Shown one piece after another: positions 8,356 through 17,623 of a stretch of 64,000 bases of DNA (position 1 is its first letter; the number at the start of each line of letters is the position of its first letter). A program made the translations under genes and the position numbers. This DNA comes from Leisingera thetidis (GTDB taxonomy: Bacteria > Pseudomonadota > Alphaproteobacteria > Rhodobacterales > Rhodobacteraceae): the NCBI RefSeq assembly GCF_025857195.1, contig NZ_CP109788.1, positions 186,001 through 250,000 on the forward strand, read 5' to 3'. The notes beneath the pieces are model-generated. The model was not told where the DNA came from, made no database searches, and saw only the letters and a list, made by a program, of their open reading frames with translations.

Positions 8356-10014
8356 ATGGCGCAAACATTTGATTTCATTATCGTCGGGGCCGGTTCAGCG
8401 GGCTGTGTGCTGGCTGACAAGCTGACGCAGAACGGGCGTTACAAGGTGCTGCTGATCGAGGCCGGCGGCACCGACCGGCGGTTCTGGATCAGGATTCCGG
8501 TGGGATATGGCTTCACCTTCTCGGATCCGGCGGTCAATTGGCGCTACTCGGCGGCGCCGGATCCGGGGCTGAACGGGCGCGAGGCTTACTGGCCGCGGGG
8601 CAAGGTTCTGGGCGGGTCGAGTTCGATCAACGCGATGGCCTATGTGCGCGGGCTGCCGCATGATTTCGAGGATTGGGTGGCCGCCGGCGCCGCCGGCTGG
8701 GGCTGGGACAGCGTGCGGCGCAGCTACGAGGCGCTGGAAACCAACGATGAGTGGCAGGGCGGCAACCGCCGCCTGCGCGGCAGCGGCCCGGTGCGGGTCA
8801 CGGATCTGAGCGAGCGGATGCATCCCTTTGCCAGGAATTTCCTGGCGGCGGCGCAGGACATGGGCTGGCCGGTCCTTGAGGACATGAACGCAGCCGCCGA
8901 TGCCGGAGCCAATACGCTGCCGGGCGAGGGCATGGGCTATGTCCGCAGCACGGTGAAGGACGGGCGGCGGTGGTCCTCGGCGGATGCGTTCCTGCGGCCC
9001 GCGATGACGCGCGGCAATCTGACCGTTGTCAGCGGTGCGCTGGTGGAAAAGGTGCTGACCTCCGGCGGGCGCGCCACCGGCGTGGCCTACCGGACGAAGG
9101 GGCTGCCGGAACTGGCGCTGGCGGCGCGCGAGGTGATCCTGAGCGCGGGTGCGGTGAACACGCCGCAGCTGCTGCAATTGTCCGGGATCGGTCCGGCGGC
9201 GCTGCTGCGGCGCCACGGCATTGCGGTGAAGCATGACCTGCCGCAGGTCGGGCAGGGGCTGCAGGACCATCTGGCGGTGTCGCATTTCTTCTGGGCAAAT
9301 ACGGCGACGCTGAACGACCGGCTGGGCAGCCTCGCCGGGCAGATGCGGGCCGGGCTGCAGTATGTGCTGACCCGCCGCGGCCCCTTGAGCGTGCCTGTCA
9401 ACCAATGCAGCGGCTTTGTCCGCACCCAGGGCGCCGCGCTGCCGGACGTGCAGGTCTATTGCAACCCGGCGTCCTATTCCACGCGCCCCTCGGGCAAGCC
9501 GCAGATTGACCGGGACAACGGCTTCCTCTTGTGCGTGCAGCCGAGCCGGCCGACCAGCCGGGGGCAGATCGCCATCCAATCCGCCGACCCGGTGCAGGCA
9601 CCGCTGATCGCGCCGAATTCGCTGGCGACGGAGGAGGACAAGGCCACCGCGGTGCGGGCCGGCCGCCTTCTGCAGGCGCTGGCGTCCACACCTGCCATCA
9701 CAAGCGTCACACGCGAACGCCGGGCGCCGGATATCATCGGGATGGACGACGAAGCACTGCTGGAGAACTTCCGCACCCGCGCCGGAACCGTGTTCCATGC
9801 CTCCTGCACCTGCCGGATGGGCCATGACGCGGCGGACTCGGTGCTGGATGCGCGGCTTCGGGTGCATGGGGTGGCGGGCCTGCGGGTGATCGACGCCTCG
9901 TCCTTTCCGAATGTGACCTCGGGCAACACCAATGCACCCACCATGATGCTGGCGGCACGCGGCGCGGAGCTGGTTCTGGAAGACAATGAAAACAGGCCCT
10001 TGGCGGCTGAATGA
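8356..10014 (+). CDS. GMC family oxidoreductase (choline dehydrogenase-like)
   Basis: 552-residue FAD enzyme of the glucose-methanol-choline family. The N-terminal dinucleotide motif is IIVGAGSAGCVLA (residues about 8-20), followed by GMC signature 1 (PRGKVLGGSSSINAMAYVRG) and signature 2 (SAGAVNTPQLLQLSGIGP). The catalytic His lies near residue 481 in FHASCTCRMG, with the closing SGNTNAPTMM box. It should oxidise an alcohol to an aldehyde, feeding electrons to a quinone or other acceptor. It is followed almost without gap by the enolase-superfamily gene, implying one operon. Substrate undefined: choline dehydrogenase proper is only one option. Confidence 0.9.
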   Translation: MAQTFDFIIVGAGSAGCVLADKLTQNGRYKVLLIEAGGTDRRFWIRIPVGYGFTFSDPAVNWRYSAAPDPGLNGREAYWPRGKVLGGSSSINAMAYVRGLPHDFEDWVAAGAAGWGWDSVRRSYEALETNDEWQGGNRRLRGSGPVRVTDLSERMHPFARNFLAAAQDMGWPVLEDMNAAADAGANTLPGEGMGYVRSTVKDGRRWSSADAFLRPAMTRGNLTVVSGALVEKVLTSGGRATGVAYRTKGLPELALAAREVILSAGAVNTPQLLQLSGIGPAALLRRHGIAVKHDLPQVGQGLQDHLAVSHFFWANTATLNDRLGSLAGQMRAGLQYVLTRRGPLSVPVNQCSGFVRTQGAALPDVQVYCNPASYSTRPSGKPQIDRDNGFLLCVQPSRPTSRGQIAIQSADPVQAPLIAPNSLATEEDKATAVRAGRLLQALASTPAITSVTRERRAPDIIGMDDEALLENFRTRAGTVFHASCTCRMGHDAADSVLDARLRVHGVAGLRVIDASSFPNVTSGNTNAPTMMLAARGAELVLEDNENRPLAAE

Positions 10015-10028
10015 CAGGGAAACAGCGG

Positions 10029-11237
10029 ATGAAACTCGACAAGATCGAAACCTTTGTGTTCGGCAATCCGCCGCCGCGCCACGGCGGCCGCTACTTCATC
10101 TTTGTGCGCCTCACCACCGTCTGCGGCATCAGCGGGGTCGGGGAGATCTATAACGCGACCTTCGGCCCGGACTTGTGCTGCGCGATGGCTCAGGAGATGT
10201 TTGCCCGCCAGTTTGCGGGCTGCGATCCGCATCATATCGAAAAACTGTGGCGCAAATCCTATGGCGCCGGCTACACGCTGCGGCCCGATGTGACCGTCAT
10301 GGGAGTGCTCAGCGGTCTGGAGATGGCCTGCTGGGACATCATCGGCAAGGCCGCGGGCAAGCCGGTGTATGAGCTGATGGGCGGCCAGGTGCATGAGCGG
10401 CTGCGCAGCTATACCTATCTCTACCCGCCGGAGGGGGATGTGTATCCGGACCCGGACACGCCCAACGTCTACAATGACCCGGACATCGCCGCCGAGGTTG
10501 CCCTGCAGCGGGTGGAGCAGGGCTTTACCGCGGTGAAATTCGACCCCGCAGGCCCCTATACGATCTATGACGGGCACCAGCCGCGGATGCAGGACCTGGA
10601 GCGCAGCGAGCTGTTCGTCAAACGCATCCGCGAGGCGGTCGGCACCCGCGCCGACCTCTTGTTCGGTACCCACGGCCAGTTCACCGTCTCCGGCGCCAAG
10701 CGGATGGCGCGGCGGCTGGAACCCTATGAGCCGTTGTGGTTCGAGGAGCCGGTACCGCCGGAAAACCCCGCCGACATGGCGGAGGTGGCGCGGTTCACCT
10801 CGGTGCCGATCTCGACCGGCGAGCGGCTGTGCACCAAACATGAATTCGCGCGCGTGCTGGAGGCCGGCGCGGCCTCGATCCTGCAGATGGATCTGGGGCG
10901 GGTCGGGGGCCTCTTGGAGGCCAAGAAGATCGCCAGCATGGCCGAAACCCGGCAGGCCCAGATCGCGCCGCATTTGTACTGCGGGCCGGTGGTGGCGGCG
11001 GCGAATATCCAGATTGCGACCTGCAGCCCGAACTTCCTGATTCTGGAATCGATCGGCACCTTTGAGGGTCCGTACATGTCCTGCCTCAAATCCTCGATCA
11101 GCTGGGAAGAGGGCTATGTGATCCCCTCCACCGAACCGGGTCTGGGGGTGGAGCTGGACGATGCGGCAATTGCCGCCAGCCCCTATACCGGCACCGAGCT
11201 GCATCTGGAGCTGGCGCAGCAGCCGGTGGTGCAGTAG
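10029..11237 (+). CDS. Mandelate racemase/muconate lactonizing enzyme family protein (galactonate dehydratase-like)
   Basis: 402-residue enolase-superfamily enzyme with an N-terminal capping domain and a C-terminal barrel. Visible residues are Glu239 (WFEEPV), Glu265 (STGERL), His315 (APHLYCGP) and Glu340; these match the spacing of D-galactonate dehydratase. The position expected to be the first metal-ligand Asp is Gly213 in FGTHGQFT, while the following His215 is kept. Start 10029 has AGGGA upstream; an ATG at 10011 overlapping the GMC stop is an alternative. Likely acts on the product of the GMC enzyme or a related sugar or hydroxy acid. Acid-sugar dehydratase or epimerase activity is uncertain. 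Confidence 0.85.
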   Translation: MKLDKIETFVFGNPPPRHGGRYFIFVRLTTVCGISGVGEIYNATFGPDLCCAMAQEMFARQFAGCDPHHIEKLWRKSYGAGYTLRPDVTVMGVLSGLEMACWDIIGKAAGKPVYELMGGQVHERLRSYTYLYPPEGDVYPDPDTPNVYNDPDIAAEVALQRVEQGFTAVKFDPAGPYTIYDGHQPRMQDLERSELFVKRIREAVGTRADLLFGTHGQFTVSGAKRMARRLEPYEPLWFEEPVPPENPADMAEVARFTSVPISTGERLCTKHEFARVLEAGAASILQMDLGRVGGLLEAKKIASMAETRQAQIAPHLYCGPVVAAANIQIATCSPNFLILESIGTFEGPYMSCLKSSISWEEGYVIPSTEPGLGVELDDAAIAASPYTGTELHLELAQQPVVQ

Positions 11238-11248
11238 CGGCAGCGTGC

Positions 11249-11280
11249 CCGCCCCGGCAGCATTCTCCGGGGCGGTTTTT
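11249..11280 (+). terminator. Rho-independent terminator after the GMC / enolase-family operon
   Basis: CCGCCCCGG (11249-11257) pairs perfectly with CCGGGGCGG (11267-11275), followed immediately by TTTTT. It starts 12 bp after the TAG stop of the enolase-family gene and separates it from the convergent Rieske gene. Confidence 0.88.
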
Positions 11281-11286
11281 CCTGGG

Positions 11287-12489
11287 TCAGATCATGCTTA
11301 AATAGCTGTGATAGAAGCCCGGGATGCCCCATTCCATTTCCGACAGCGGACCGGGCACGAAGCGGTGCGAGTTTACCCCCTCCTGGTTGTGGCGGATGAT
11401 CCGCTCGTCATCGAGCGAGGTGACGTGCCACAGCCAGGTCAGCGCCTCCTTGTCGTAATCGCGCCCCTCTTCCGCATTGCCGCGCACATACCAGACAATC
11501 TGAATGTCGGTTTCCTGCAGGCCGCGCGGCACAAAACGGTAACCCACCACATGGTCGGCGTAGATCAGGAAATAGCTGAGCGTGCCGATGGTGAGATCGG
11601 TGGCACCGCCGTCCATCCCGGTCAGCTGCCCCAGCGCCGGGGCCAGCGGTTTGCCATCCCTGCTGCCGGTCCCGTAGCCGGGAAACAGCGGATAGCGGCG
11701 CCAGTAGACATCGGCGCCGGGCGCGGGCGCATTGGCGCCGGTCAGGTCCAGTTCACCGCCGGGCAGGCCGATGGCAGCGGAGCGCGCGCGCAGATCGTCG
11801 CCGTATTTCTCCACATCCGCCGGGTCCTTCAGCGAATGGCTGCGGGAAAACTCCTGATGCGACGGTGCGCAGTGGTAGCACTCCAGGTAATTCTCCAGCG
11901 CCAGCTTCCAATTGGCGGCGACAGGGTAGGAGGCCTGGTGCGCCAGTTTCAGGTTTTCCAGCTGCAGCGGCGCCGACAGCGGCGCCAGCTGCGCCAGGCT
12001 TTCGGCCAGCGGCGGCGGGTTTTCATCGGCGCAGATGAAGATCAGCCCCTGAAAGATCTGCACCTGCACCGGGAACAGCCCGTACTCAGACGGGTCGAAG
12101 TCCGGCCCCATGGCGCGGCCGCCGCGCAGGCGCCCGTCCAATCCGAAGGTCCAGGCGTGGTAGGGGCAGGAGAACACCCGCGCTGCGCCCTGCTGTTCCA
12201 GGCAGACGCGGGAGCCGCGGTGGCGGCAGACATTCAGATGCGCGCGCACCGCTCCCTCGCGGTCGCGCACCACGATCACCGATTCCGGGCCGTAGTCGAA
12301 CAGGAAATAGTCGCCGGGCTCCGCAACCTGGCTGACGTGGCCGGCCCAGATCCAGTTGCGGTTCCAAAACGCCTTGATGTCGTGGTCATAGACCGCCTGG
12401 GACGTATAGAAATGCCGGTCCAGCGCAAAGCCTTCCTGGTAGCCTTCCATCAGATCGCGCATCACTTGCAGGTCATCTTTGGGCATCAT
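11287..12489 (-). CDS. Rieske-type ring-hydroxylating/demethylating oxygenase, catalytic subunit
   Basis: 400-residue oxygenase alpha-type subunit. The Rieske [2Fe-2S] ligands are Cys88 and His90 (CRHRGS) and Cys108 and His111 (CPYHAW). The mononuclear iron site is in ENYLECYHCAPSHQEF (His206, His211). The composition and the ECYHCAPSH motif resemble glycine-betaine monooxygenase and stachydrine (proline betaine) demethylase more than aromatic dioxygenases. Its ATG overlaps the stop of the upstream TMADH-like gene, so the two are translationally coupled. Predicted role is oxidative N-demethylation of a quaternary amine imported by the adjacent ABC system. No reductase partner is encoded next to it. 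Confidence 0.87.
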   Translation of the reverse strand: MMPKDDLQVMRDLMEGYQEGFALDRHFYTSQAVYDHDIKAFWNRNWIWAGHVSQVAEPGDYFLFDYGPESVIVVRDREGAVRAHLNVCRHRGSRVCLEQQGAARVFSCPYHAWTFGLDGRLRGGRAMGPDFDPSEYGLFPVQVQIFQGLIFICADENPPPLAESLAQLAPLSAPLQLENLKLAHQASYPVAANWKLALENYLECYHCAPSHQEFSRSHSLKDPADVEKYGDDLRARSAAIGLPGGELDLTGANAPAPGADVYWRRYPLFPGYGTGSRDGKPLAPALGQLTGMDGGATDLTIGTLSYFLIYADHVVGYRFVPRGLQETDIQIVWYVRGNAEEGRDYDKEALTWLWHVTSLDDERIIRHNQEGVNSHRFVPGPLSEMEWGIPGFYHSYLSMI

Positions 12490-14561
12490 TCGCCTCCCAT
12501 TCCGTTCAGAGAGATCAGTTCGCGGCGGAACCAGTCCGCGTCCGCCGCCGCCGGGTCGCGTTCGAAGTTGCGCGCCGCCATGTGGCCGGCAAAGACCGCA
12601 TCGGCAATCAGCCCCGGGGCGGCGGCATCGCCAAGCAGCTCCAGCGTGGTGAAGCGGTCCGCATGATCTGCCTTCAGAGCATCGTAAAGCGCGGTCTCGC
12701 GCCGGCGGGCAGTCACCATCAGCAGACTGGCGCAGGCGGCCGCGCGCGGCCGCCCGGTATAGGCACAGGCCAGGGTGGCGCCATCGGCATCCGCGGAGTG
12801 CAGCAGATGCAGCGGAATGATCTCCACCCCGGCCTCGATCAGGCTAGCCTGTACCCGGGCCTGTTCCAGCGTCAGCTCGGTAAAGGCCGAGACCACGGCG
12901 CCGGGAGTGGCCAGGATGACCTTGCGCCCGGCAGCCGCCAGATGGTGCGCCAGCACACCGCCGATATAGGCTTGGTCATCGTCATAGATCAGCACCGGGC
13001 CGTCCGCGGGCGGCAGCTTGCCCGCCATGATGTCGTCCGGGGTGAAGACGGGCAGGCCCTCCAGCGCAAGCGGCGCCCGGTTGGAGCGGCCGCTGCCATC
13101 GCGCAGCCAGCGGCTGCCGGTGGCGATGAAGACATTGGGGATTTCCAGGTCCGCCACCTCGGCGGCGTTCATCGGGCTGTCCGTGAACATCTGCACATTG
13201 GCGCGCTGCTGCAGCTGCCAAAGCCGGTTGTCGGCGACCCGTTTCCAGGCGGCCAGCCCGGACAGGCGGGACTCGCGCAGGGCGCGGCCGCCGAATTCAG
13301 GCGCGGCCTCGGCCAGGGTCACGTCATAGCCGCGGTTGGAGAGCTGCAGCGCGCATTCCAGGCCCGCCGGGCCGGAACCGACCACCAAGGCACTGGTTTC
13401 CTTACCCTTGGGCGCGATCTTCTCCGGATGCCAGCCGCGGCGCCATTCCTCGCCCATGGTCGGGTTCTGGGTGCAGCGGATCGGCACGCCGAGATTGTCA
13501 GCTGACACGCAGATGTTGCAGCCGATGCATTCGCGGATCTCCTCGATGCGGCCGGCCTCGATTTTCCTGGGCAGGAACGGGTCGGCGATGGAGGGGCGGG
13601 CGGCGCCGATCAGGTCCAGCACGCCCTTGCTGACCAGCGAAGCCATCAGGTCCGGCGAGGTGAAGCGCCCGACCCCGACCACCGGTTTCGATGTCACCTG
13701 CTTGACGAAATCGATGTACGGAACCTGAAAACCGTCCTGCGGCTGGAAGCGGGTGGTCTGGCTGTCGTTGCTCCAGTCCGAGACGTTCACGTCCCATAGG
13801 TCCGGCAGTTCGGCCAGCATCTCGACCACCGCCCGGCCTTCCTCATGCGCCTGCATGCCGTCCGCGCCCATCATTTGGTCGACCGCAAAGCGGAAGGCGA
13901 CGGCGCAATGCCCGTCGAGCTCCTCGCGGGTTTCCTCCAACAGTTCACGGGTCAGGCGGACGCGGTTTTCCAGAGAGCCGCCGTATTCGTCGCTGCGGCT
14001 GTTGAACTGCGGCAGCAGGAAGTGCTGCGCCAGGGTCATCTGGTGGCCGGCGTAGACATAGACGATGTCAAAGCCGGCCTCCTTGGCGCGGCGGGCGGCG
14101 GCGCGGTGCCAGCGGCGCAGGTTGCGGATGTCCTGCTTGTCCATGGCGCGGGCCTGTTTCGGAAACACCGTGTCGATCGGCCCGTCCGAGGGCGCCAGCA
14201 CCGGCGCCCGGGTCAGGTGGTTGGTGGCATGGTGGCCGTTGTGGGCCACCTGGATCGCGGCCAGCGCACCGTGGTCATTCACCTGCTGCGTCATCAGCCG
14301 CAGGGCGGGAATGTCGTGTTCGTCCCACAGGCGGTTTTCCGCATAAGGCCCCAGGTCGGAGGTCGGGTGGATTTCGGTCTCCTGGGTCGAAACCACGGCC
14401 CAGCCGCCTTCGGCCTTCATGCCGCGCATCGCGGCTTCGGCCTGCGGACGCACATGGCCCATGCCGTTGCAATGGGGCACCTGGTAAAACCGGTTGCGGG
14501 CGGTGACGGGACCGATCTTCACCGGTTCAAACAGAATGGAATACCCATTTGCGCCTGGCAT
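12486..14561 (-). CDS. Trimethylamine dehydrogenase-like NADH:flavin oxidoreductase
   Basis: 691-residue iron-sulphur flavoprotein of the trimethylamine/dimethylamine dehydrogenase family. Cys31 (FYQVPHC) matches the cysteine that covalently binds FMN in TMADH. The 4Fe-4S ligands are Cys345, Cys348, Cys351 and Cys363, followed by TQN and RRGWHPEK as in TMADH. A dinucleotide-binding motif VVGSGPAG (393-400) opens the C-terminal half. The TMADH substrate-cage Tyr60 is replaced by Glu61 here, so the substrate is probably not trimethylamine. Start 14561 has AAAGGA upstream; 14579 is the alternative. Coupled to the Rieske gene, it likely demethylates a secondary or tertiary amine. Confidence 0.87.
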   Translation of the reverse strand: MPGANGYSILFEPVKIGPVTARNRFYQVPHCNGMGHVRPQAEAAMRGMKAEGGWAVVSTQETEIHPTSDLGPYAENRLWDEHDIPALRLMTQQVNDHGALAAIQVAHNGHHATNHLTRAPVLAPSDGPIDTVFPKQARAMDKQDIRNLRRWHRAAARRAKEAGFDIVYVYAGHQMTLAQHFLLPQFNSRSDEYGGSLENRVRLTRELLEETREELDGHCAVAFRFAVDQMMGADGMQAHEEGRAVVEMLAELPDLWDVNVSDWSNDSQTTRFQPQDGFQVPYIDFVKQVTSKPVVGVGRFTSPDLMASLVSKGVLDLIGAARPSIADPFLPRKIEAGRIEEIRECIGCNICVSADNLGVPIRCTQNPTMGEEWRRGWHPEKIAPKGKETSALVVGSGPAGLECALQLSNRGYDVTLAEAAPEFGGRALRESRLSGLAAWKRVADNRLWQLQQRANVQMFTDSPMNAAEVADLEIPNVFIATGSRWLRDGSGRSNRAPLALEGLPVFTPDDIMAGKLPPADGPVLIYDDDQAYIGGVLAHHLAAAGRKVILATPGAVVSAFTELTLEQARVQASLIEAGVEIIPLHLLHSADADGATLACAYTGRPRAAACASLLMVTARRRETALYDALKADHADRFTTLELLGDAAAPGLIADAVFAGHMAARNFERDPAAADADWFRRELISLNGMGGE

Positions 14562-14600
14562 GTTGGCACATCCTTTCATTCAGTGATTGTCGGTTGGCGG

Positions 14601-14624
14601 GGCGCGGGGCGTGGCGCGGGGCGG
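14601..14624. repeat. Short tandem repeat, two 12-bp copies
   Basis: GGCGCGGGGCGT is followed directly by GGCGCGGGGCGG, matching at 11 of 12 positions, between the TMADH-like start and the binding-protein stop. It may fold on the minus-strand message. No function is evident. Confidence 0.5.
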
Positions 14625-14625
14625 A

Positions 14626-15684
14626 TCAGAAGCCGGCCTTGATGCGTTCGAACTCCTTGAGCATCCGGCCCTCGAGCTCCGGGGTCACCGCGTCGAAGAA
14701 CAGGCTGTCCTCGAAGAAGCTGTTCACATCGCCAAAGCCGTAGGTCTGGATCAGCTCGGGGTCGGCAGAGGCGAAGGCGTCGGCATTGGCGTGGGCATAG
14801 CCCCAGTTCTCGATGATGTATTTGCCGCTTCCTTCCGCGCTCAGCGCGTTCAGCATGTCATAGACCTGCTCGTCGCTCCGGGTCGAGGACTGCAGATGCA
14901 CATAGCCGCAGACCCAGGTGGCGATGCCCTTGCCGACGTCGCGCATCATCCGGGCCGGGGTTTCGTTCCAGATCAGGTTCAGCTCCGACTGGTTCCAGCC
15001 CCAGCCCATGGTGACCTCGCCCGAGGCCAGCGCCTGGTCCAGCTGGCCCGCATCGGACCAGTAGAAGCGCACGTTGGGGTGGATCTGGCGCAGGAAATCG
15101 GACGCCTTCTGGAATTCCGCGTCCGACATGTCCGTATAGCTGGAGGCGCCGGTGGCCAAAGCCGCCATCGCATAGGCCGAAGACGCGGCATCCGGAATGG
15201 CGATCTTGCCCTGATGGGCGGGATCCGCCAGCAATTGCAGCGAGACGTCACCCTCGGCGATCTGGTCGGTGCGGTAGATCAGCCCGGTGTTGCCCCATTC
15301 AAACGGCACCATGTAGGTCTGGCCATCGATGGTGACGCCGTCGACCTCCTTGATCTGCGGCAAGAGCTTGTCCCAGTTGGCGATCTTCGAGGTGTCGATC
15401 GGCTTGATCAGATCCGCGGCCACCCATTTGCGCAGCGCATCGGTGCAGGGGTGGGCCAGATCGGCGGCAAAGCCCGATTGCAGCTTGGTGAAGGCCTCCT
15501 CGACGCTGCCGAAGTAGGTGTAGCTGGGGGCGCCGCCGTATTTTGCGACGTAATCGCCGTAGAACCCCTGGTCCTCGTAGCCGGACCAGTCAAAGACCGA
15601 CAGGCTGGCCGCATCGGCGGCGGCGAGGCCTGCCGAGGCGGCCAGGGCTGCGGCAGCCGCCAGTGCCGTGTTGAAATGCGTCAT
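14626..15684 (-). CDS. ABC transporter substrate-binding protein, spermidine/putrescine type
   Basis: 352-residue periplasmic binding protein with a signal peptide (MTHFNTALAAAAALAASAG...AADA) and the PotD/PotF-like opening LSVFDWSGYED. Start 15684 is chosen for the strong GGGAGGAAA before it. It is the first receptor gene downstream of the matching permease and ATPase genes. Aromatic residues typical of cation-binding pockets are frequent (FDWSGY, WSDAG, WGWNQSE), in line with a quaternary-amine ligand. The neighbouring demethylating enzymes suggest a methylated amine or betaine rather than spermidine. Confidence 0.88.
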   Translation of the reverse strand: MTHFNTALAAAAALAASAGLAAADAASLSVFDWSGYEDQGFYGDYVAKYGGAPSYTYFGSVEEAFTKLQSGFAADLAHPCTDALRKWVAADLIKPIDTSKIANWDKLLPQIKEVDGVTIDGQTYMVPFEWGNTGLIYRTDQIAEGDVSLQLLADPAHQGKIAIPDAASSAYAMAALATGASSYTDMSDAEFQKASDFLRQIHPNVRFYWSDAGQLDQALASGEVTMGWGWNQSELNLIWNETPARMMRDVGKGIATWVCGYVHLQSSTRSDEQVYDMLNALSAEGSGKYIIENWGYAHANADAFASADPELIQTYGFGDVNSFFEDSLFFDAVTPELEGRMLKEFERIKAGF

Positions 15685-15704
15685 GTGATTTCCTCCCTTT
15701 ATTC

Positions 15705-16805
15705 TCATGTCTCGCGGGCGCCGAGGTCGATGACGGAGGCGTTCTGCACCCCGAGCCAGACCGGATCGCCCTGCTTGTGATCAACCGTGTGGAAGTAGTT
15801 CGGCACCGACACCGCGATGGGCTGCTGCAGCCCCTCGGCAGTGACGTGGTAGTGCACGTTCTCGCCGTAGAAGGCGGCGTTGGCGACGGTGCCCTGCAGG
15901 TAGCCGTCATAGCCGTCGGGCTTTTGCGCCGAGATCTCCAGCTGCTCGGGACGGATGCCCGCCAGCAGCTGCGGCCCGCGCCGCGCCACATTGGGGTTCA
16001 CGTCGATGGCGAGCGGGCCGAACCCCTGCACCTCGGCCTGCAGCTTGCCGTTCACCTCGCCGGTCACGGCGGCGTCGAGGAAGTTCATGCCGCCGATGAA
16101 GGCGGCCACCTCCCGGCTGCAGGGGCGGGCATAGAGCACCTCGGGCTTGTCGACCTGCTTGAGCCGGCCCTGGAACATCACGCCGATGCGGTCGGACATG
16201 GTCATCGCCTCGTACTGGTCGTGGGTGACCATCACGAAGGTGATCCCGAGCTTCTGCTGCAGGCGGCGCATCTCGAACTGCATCGCCTCGCGCAGGTTCT
16301 TGTCGAGCGCCGACAGGGGCTCATCCAGCAGCAGCACCTTGGGCCGCATCACCAGGGCGCGGGCCAGCGCCACCCGCTGGCGCTGGCCGCCCGACAGCTC
16401 ATCCGCCTTGCGCGCCTGCAGCCCGCCCAGCTCGACCATCTCCAGCGCTTCGGCGACGCGGTCCCTCACCTCCGCCTTGCCAAGGTTCAGCTTGCGCAGG
16501 CCGAAGGCCACGTTGTCGCCGACGTTCAGATGCGGAAAGATCGCATAGGACTGGAACACCATGTTGGTGGGGCGCTTGTTGGCCGGGATATGCGCCATCT
16601 CCTGGCCCGCGATGCGGATGGTGCCGGCATCATGGTCCTGGAACCCCGCAATCATCCTGAGCGCGGTGGTCTTGCCGCAGCCCGAAGGCCCGAGCAGCGA
16701 GAAGAACTCGCCCTCCTTCAGCGCCAGGTTCAGGTCCTTGACCGCGGTGAAGGTGCCAAAGCGCTTTTCCACCCCGGAGATTTCGATGATGTTCTGGCTG
16801 GTCAT
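15705..16805 (-). CDS. ABC transporter ATP-binding protein, PotA-like
   Basis: 366-residue ATPase with Walker A GPSGCGKTT (39-47), Q-loop, signature LSGGQRQR, Walker B VLLLDEPLSALD and the H-loop MVTHDQYEAM. A C-terminal TOBE-type domain follows, as usual for polyamine importers. The start at 16805 has AAGGA 7 nt upstream; an ATG at 16820 overlapping the permease stop would add five residues. A much longer open frame that continues upstream is only the shadow of the permease gene, not a fusion. Confidence 0.9.
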   Translation of the reverse strand: MTSQNIIEISGVEKRFGTFTAVKDLNLALKEGEFFSLLGPSGCGKTTALRMIAGFQDHDAGTIRIAGQEMAHIPANKRPTNMVFQSYAIFPHLNVGDNVAFGLRKLNLGKAEVRDRVAEALEMVELGGLQARKADELSGGQRQRVALARALVMRPKVLLLDEPLSALDKNLREAMQFEMRRLQQKLGITFVMVTHDQYEAMTMSDRIGVMFQGRLKQVDKPEVLYARPCSREVAAFIGGMNFLDAAVTGEVNGKLQAEVQGFGPLAIDVNPNVARRGPQLLAGIRPEQLEISAQKPDGYDGYLQGTVANAAFYGENVHYHVTAEGLQQPIAVSVPNYFHTVDHKQGDPVWLGVQNASVIDLGARET

Positions 16806-16819
16806 CTGGGTATCCTTCA

Positions 16820-17623
16820 TCAGGCGGATGTGGCGGCGGATTTGGTGGAGCGGCGGCGGAAGTATTCGGCCGTCAGCAGCAAGAGCACCGAGGCCAGCAG
16901 CAGCAAGGAGCCAAGCGCCAGCGTGTTCGGCAGCTTCGCCGGGAAGCGGATCTGGCTCCAGATATAGACCGGCAGGGTGGGCTGGTTGCCGGACAGGAAG
17001 AAGGCCAGCACGAACTCGTCGAACGACACGGTGAAGGTGACCAGCAGGCTGGCGACGATCCCCGGCGCCACGATCGGCAGGGTCACCCGGCGGAAGGTGC
17101 CGATGACGCTCTCGCCCAGGTCGAAGGCGGCTTCCTCCAGCGACTGGTCGAAGTCGTCGAAGGCCGATTTCATGATCGAGACCGCAAACGGCAGCGCCAC
17201 GAACACATGGCCCAGGATCACCGTGGTCAGCGACGGCTTCAGCCCCAGCGAGATGAACAGCACCAGCATCGACGACGCCACGATGATGCCGGGGATGACC
17301 AAGGGCAGCATCACCAGCCCCTCCGACAGCTCGCGCCCCTTGAAGCGGTAGCGCACATAGGCGCGGGCCGCGAACAGCCCCAGCGACGTGGCCACCAGCG
17401 CGGTCACCGCGCCGACGATCAGCGAGTTCGCCATCGCCTGCAAAAGCGTGTCCTGCGCGCCCAGCTGGGCGTACCATTTCAGGGTGAAGCCCTTCATCGG
17501 GAAGGCGACGATGGTGCCGTCGTTGAAGGAGAACAGCGGCAGCAGCAGCACCGGCAGGTAGAGGAAGGCCAGATAGGCCACCGCATAGGCCAGCAGCCAG
17601 GGGAAACGGACGGGTTTGCTCAA
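16820..17623 (-). CDS. ABC transporter permease, PotC-like
   Basis: 267-residue inner-membrane permease of the binding-protein-dependent family, with an N-terminal membrane anchor and the cytoplasmic EAA loop in EEAAFDLGESVIGTFRRVTL. It forms the channel together with the PotB-like permease whose gene overlaps it by four bases upstream. The downstream ATPase gene begins at its stop codon. Confidence 0.9.
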   Translation of the reverse strand: MSKPVRFPWLLAYAVAYLAFLYLPVLLLPLFSFNDGTIVAFPMKGFTLKWYAQLGAQDTLLQAMANSLIVGAVTALVATSLGLFAARAYVRYRFKGRELSEGLVMLPLVIPGIIVASSMLVLFISLGLKPSLTTVILGHVFVALPFAVSIMKSAFDDFDQSLEEAAFDLGESVIGTFRRVTLPIVAPGIVASLLVTFTVSFDEFVLAFFLSGNQPTLPVYIWSQIRFPAKLPNTLALGSLLLLASVLLLLTAEYFRRRSTKSAATSA

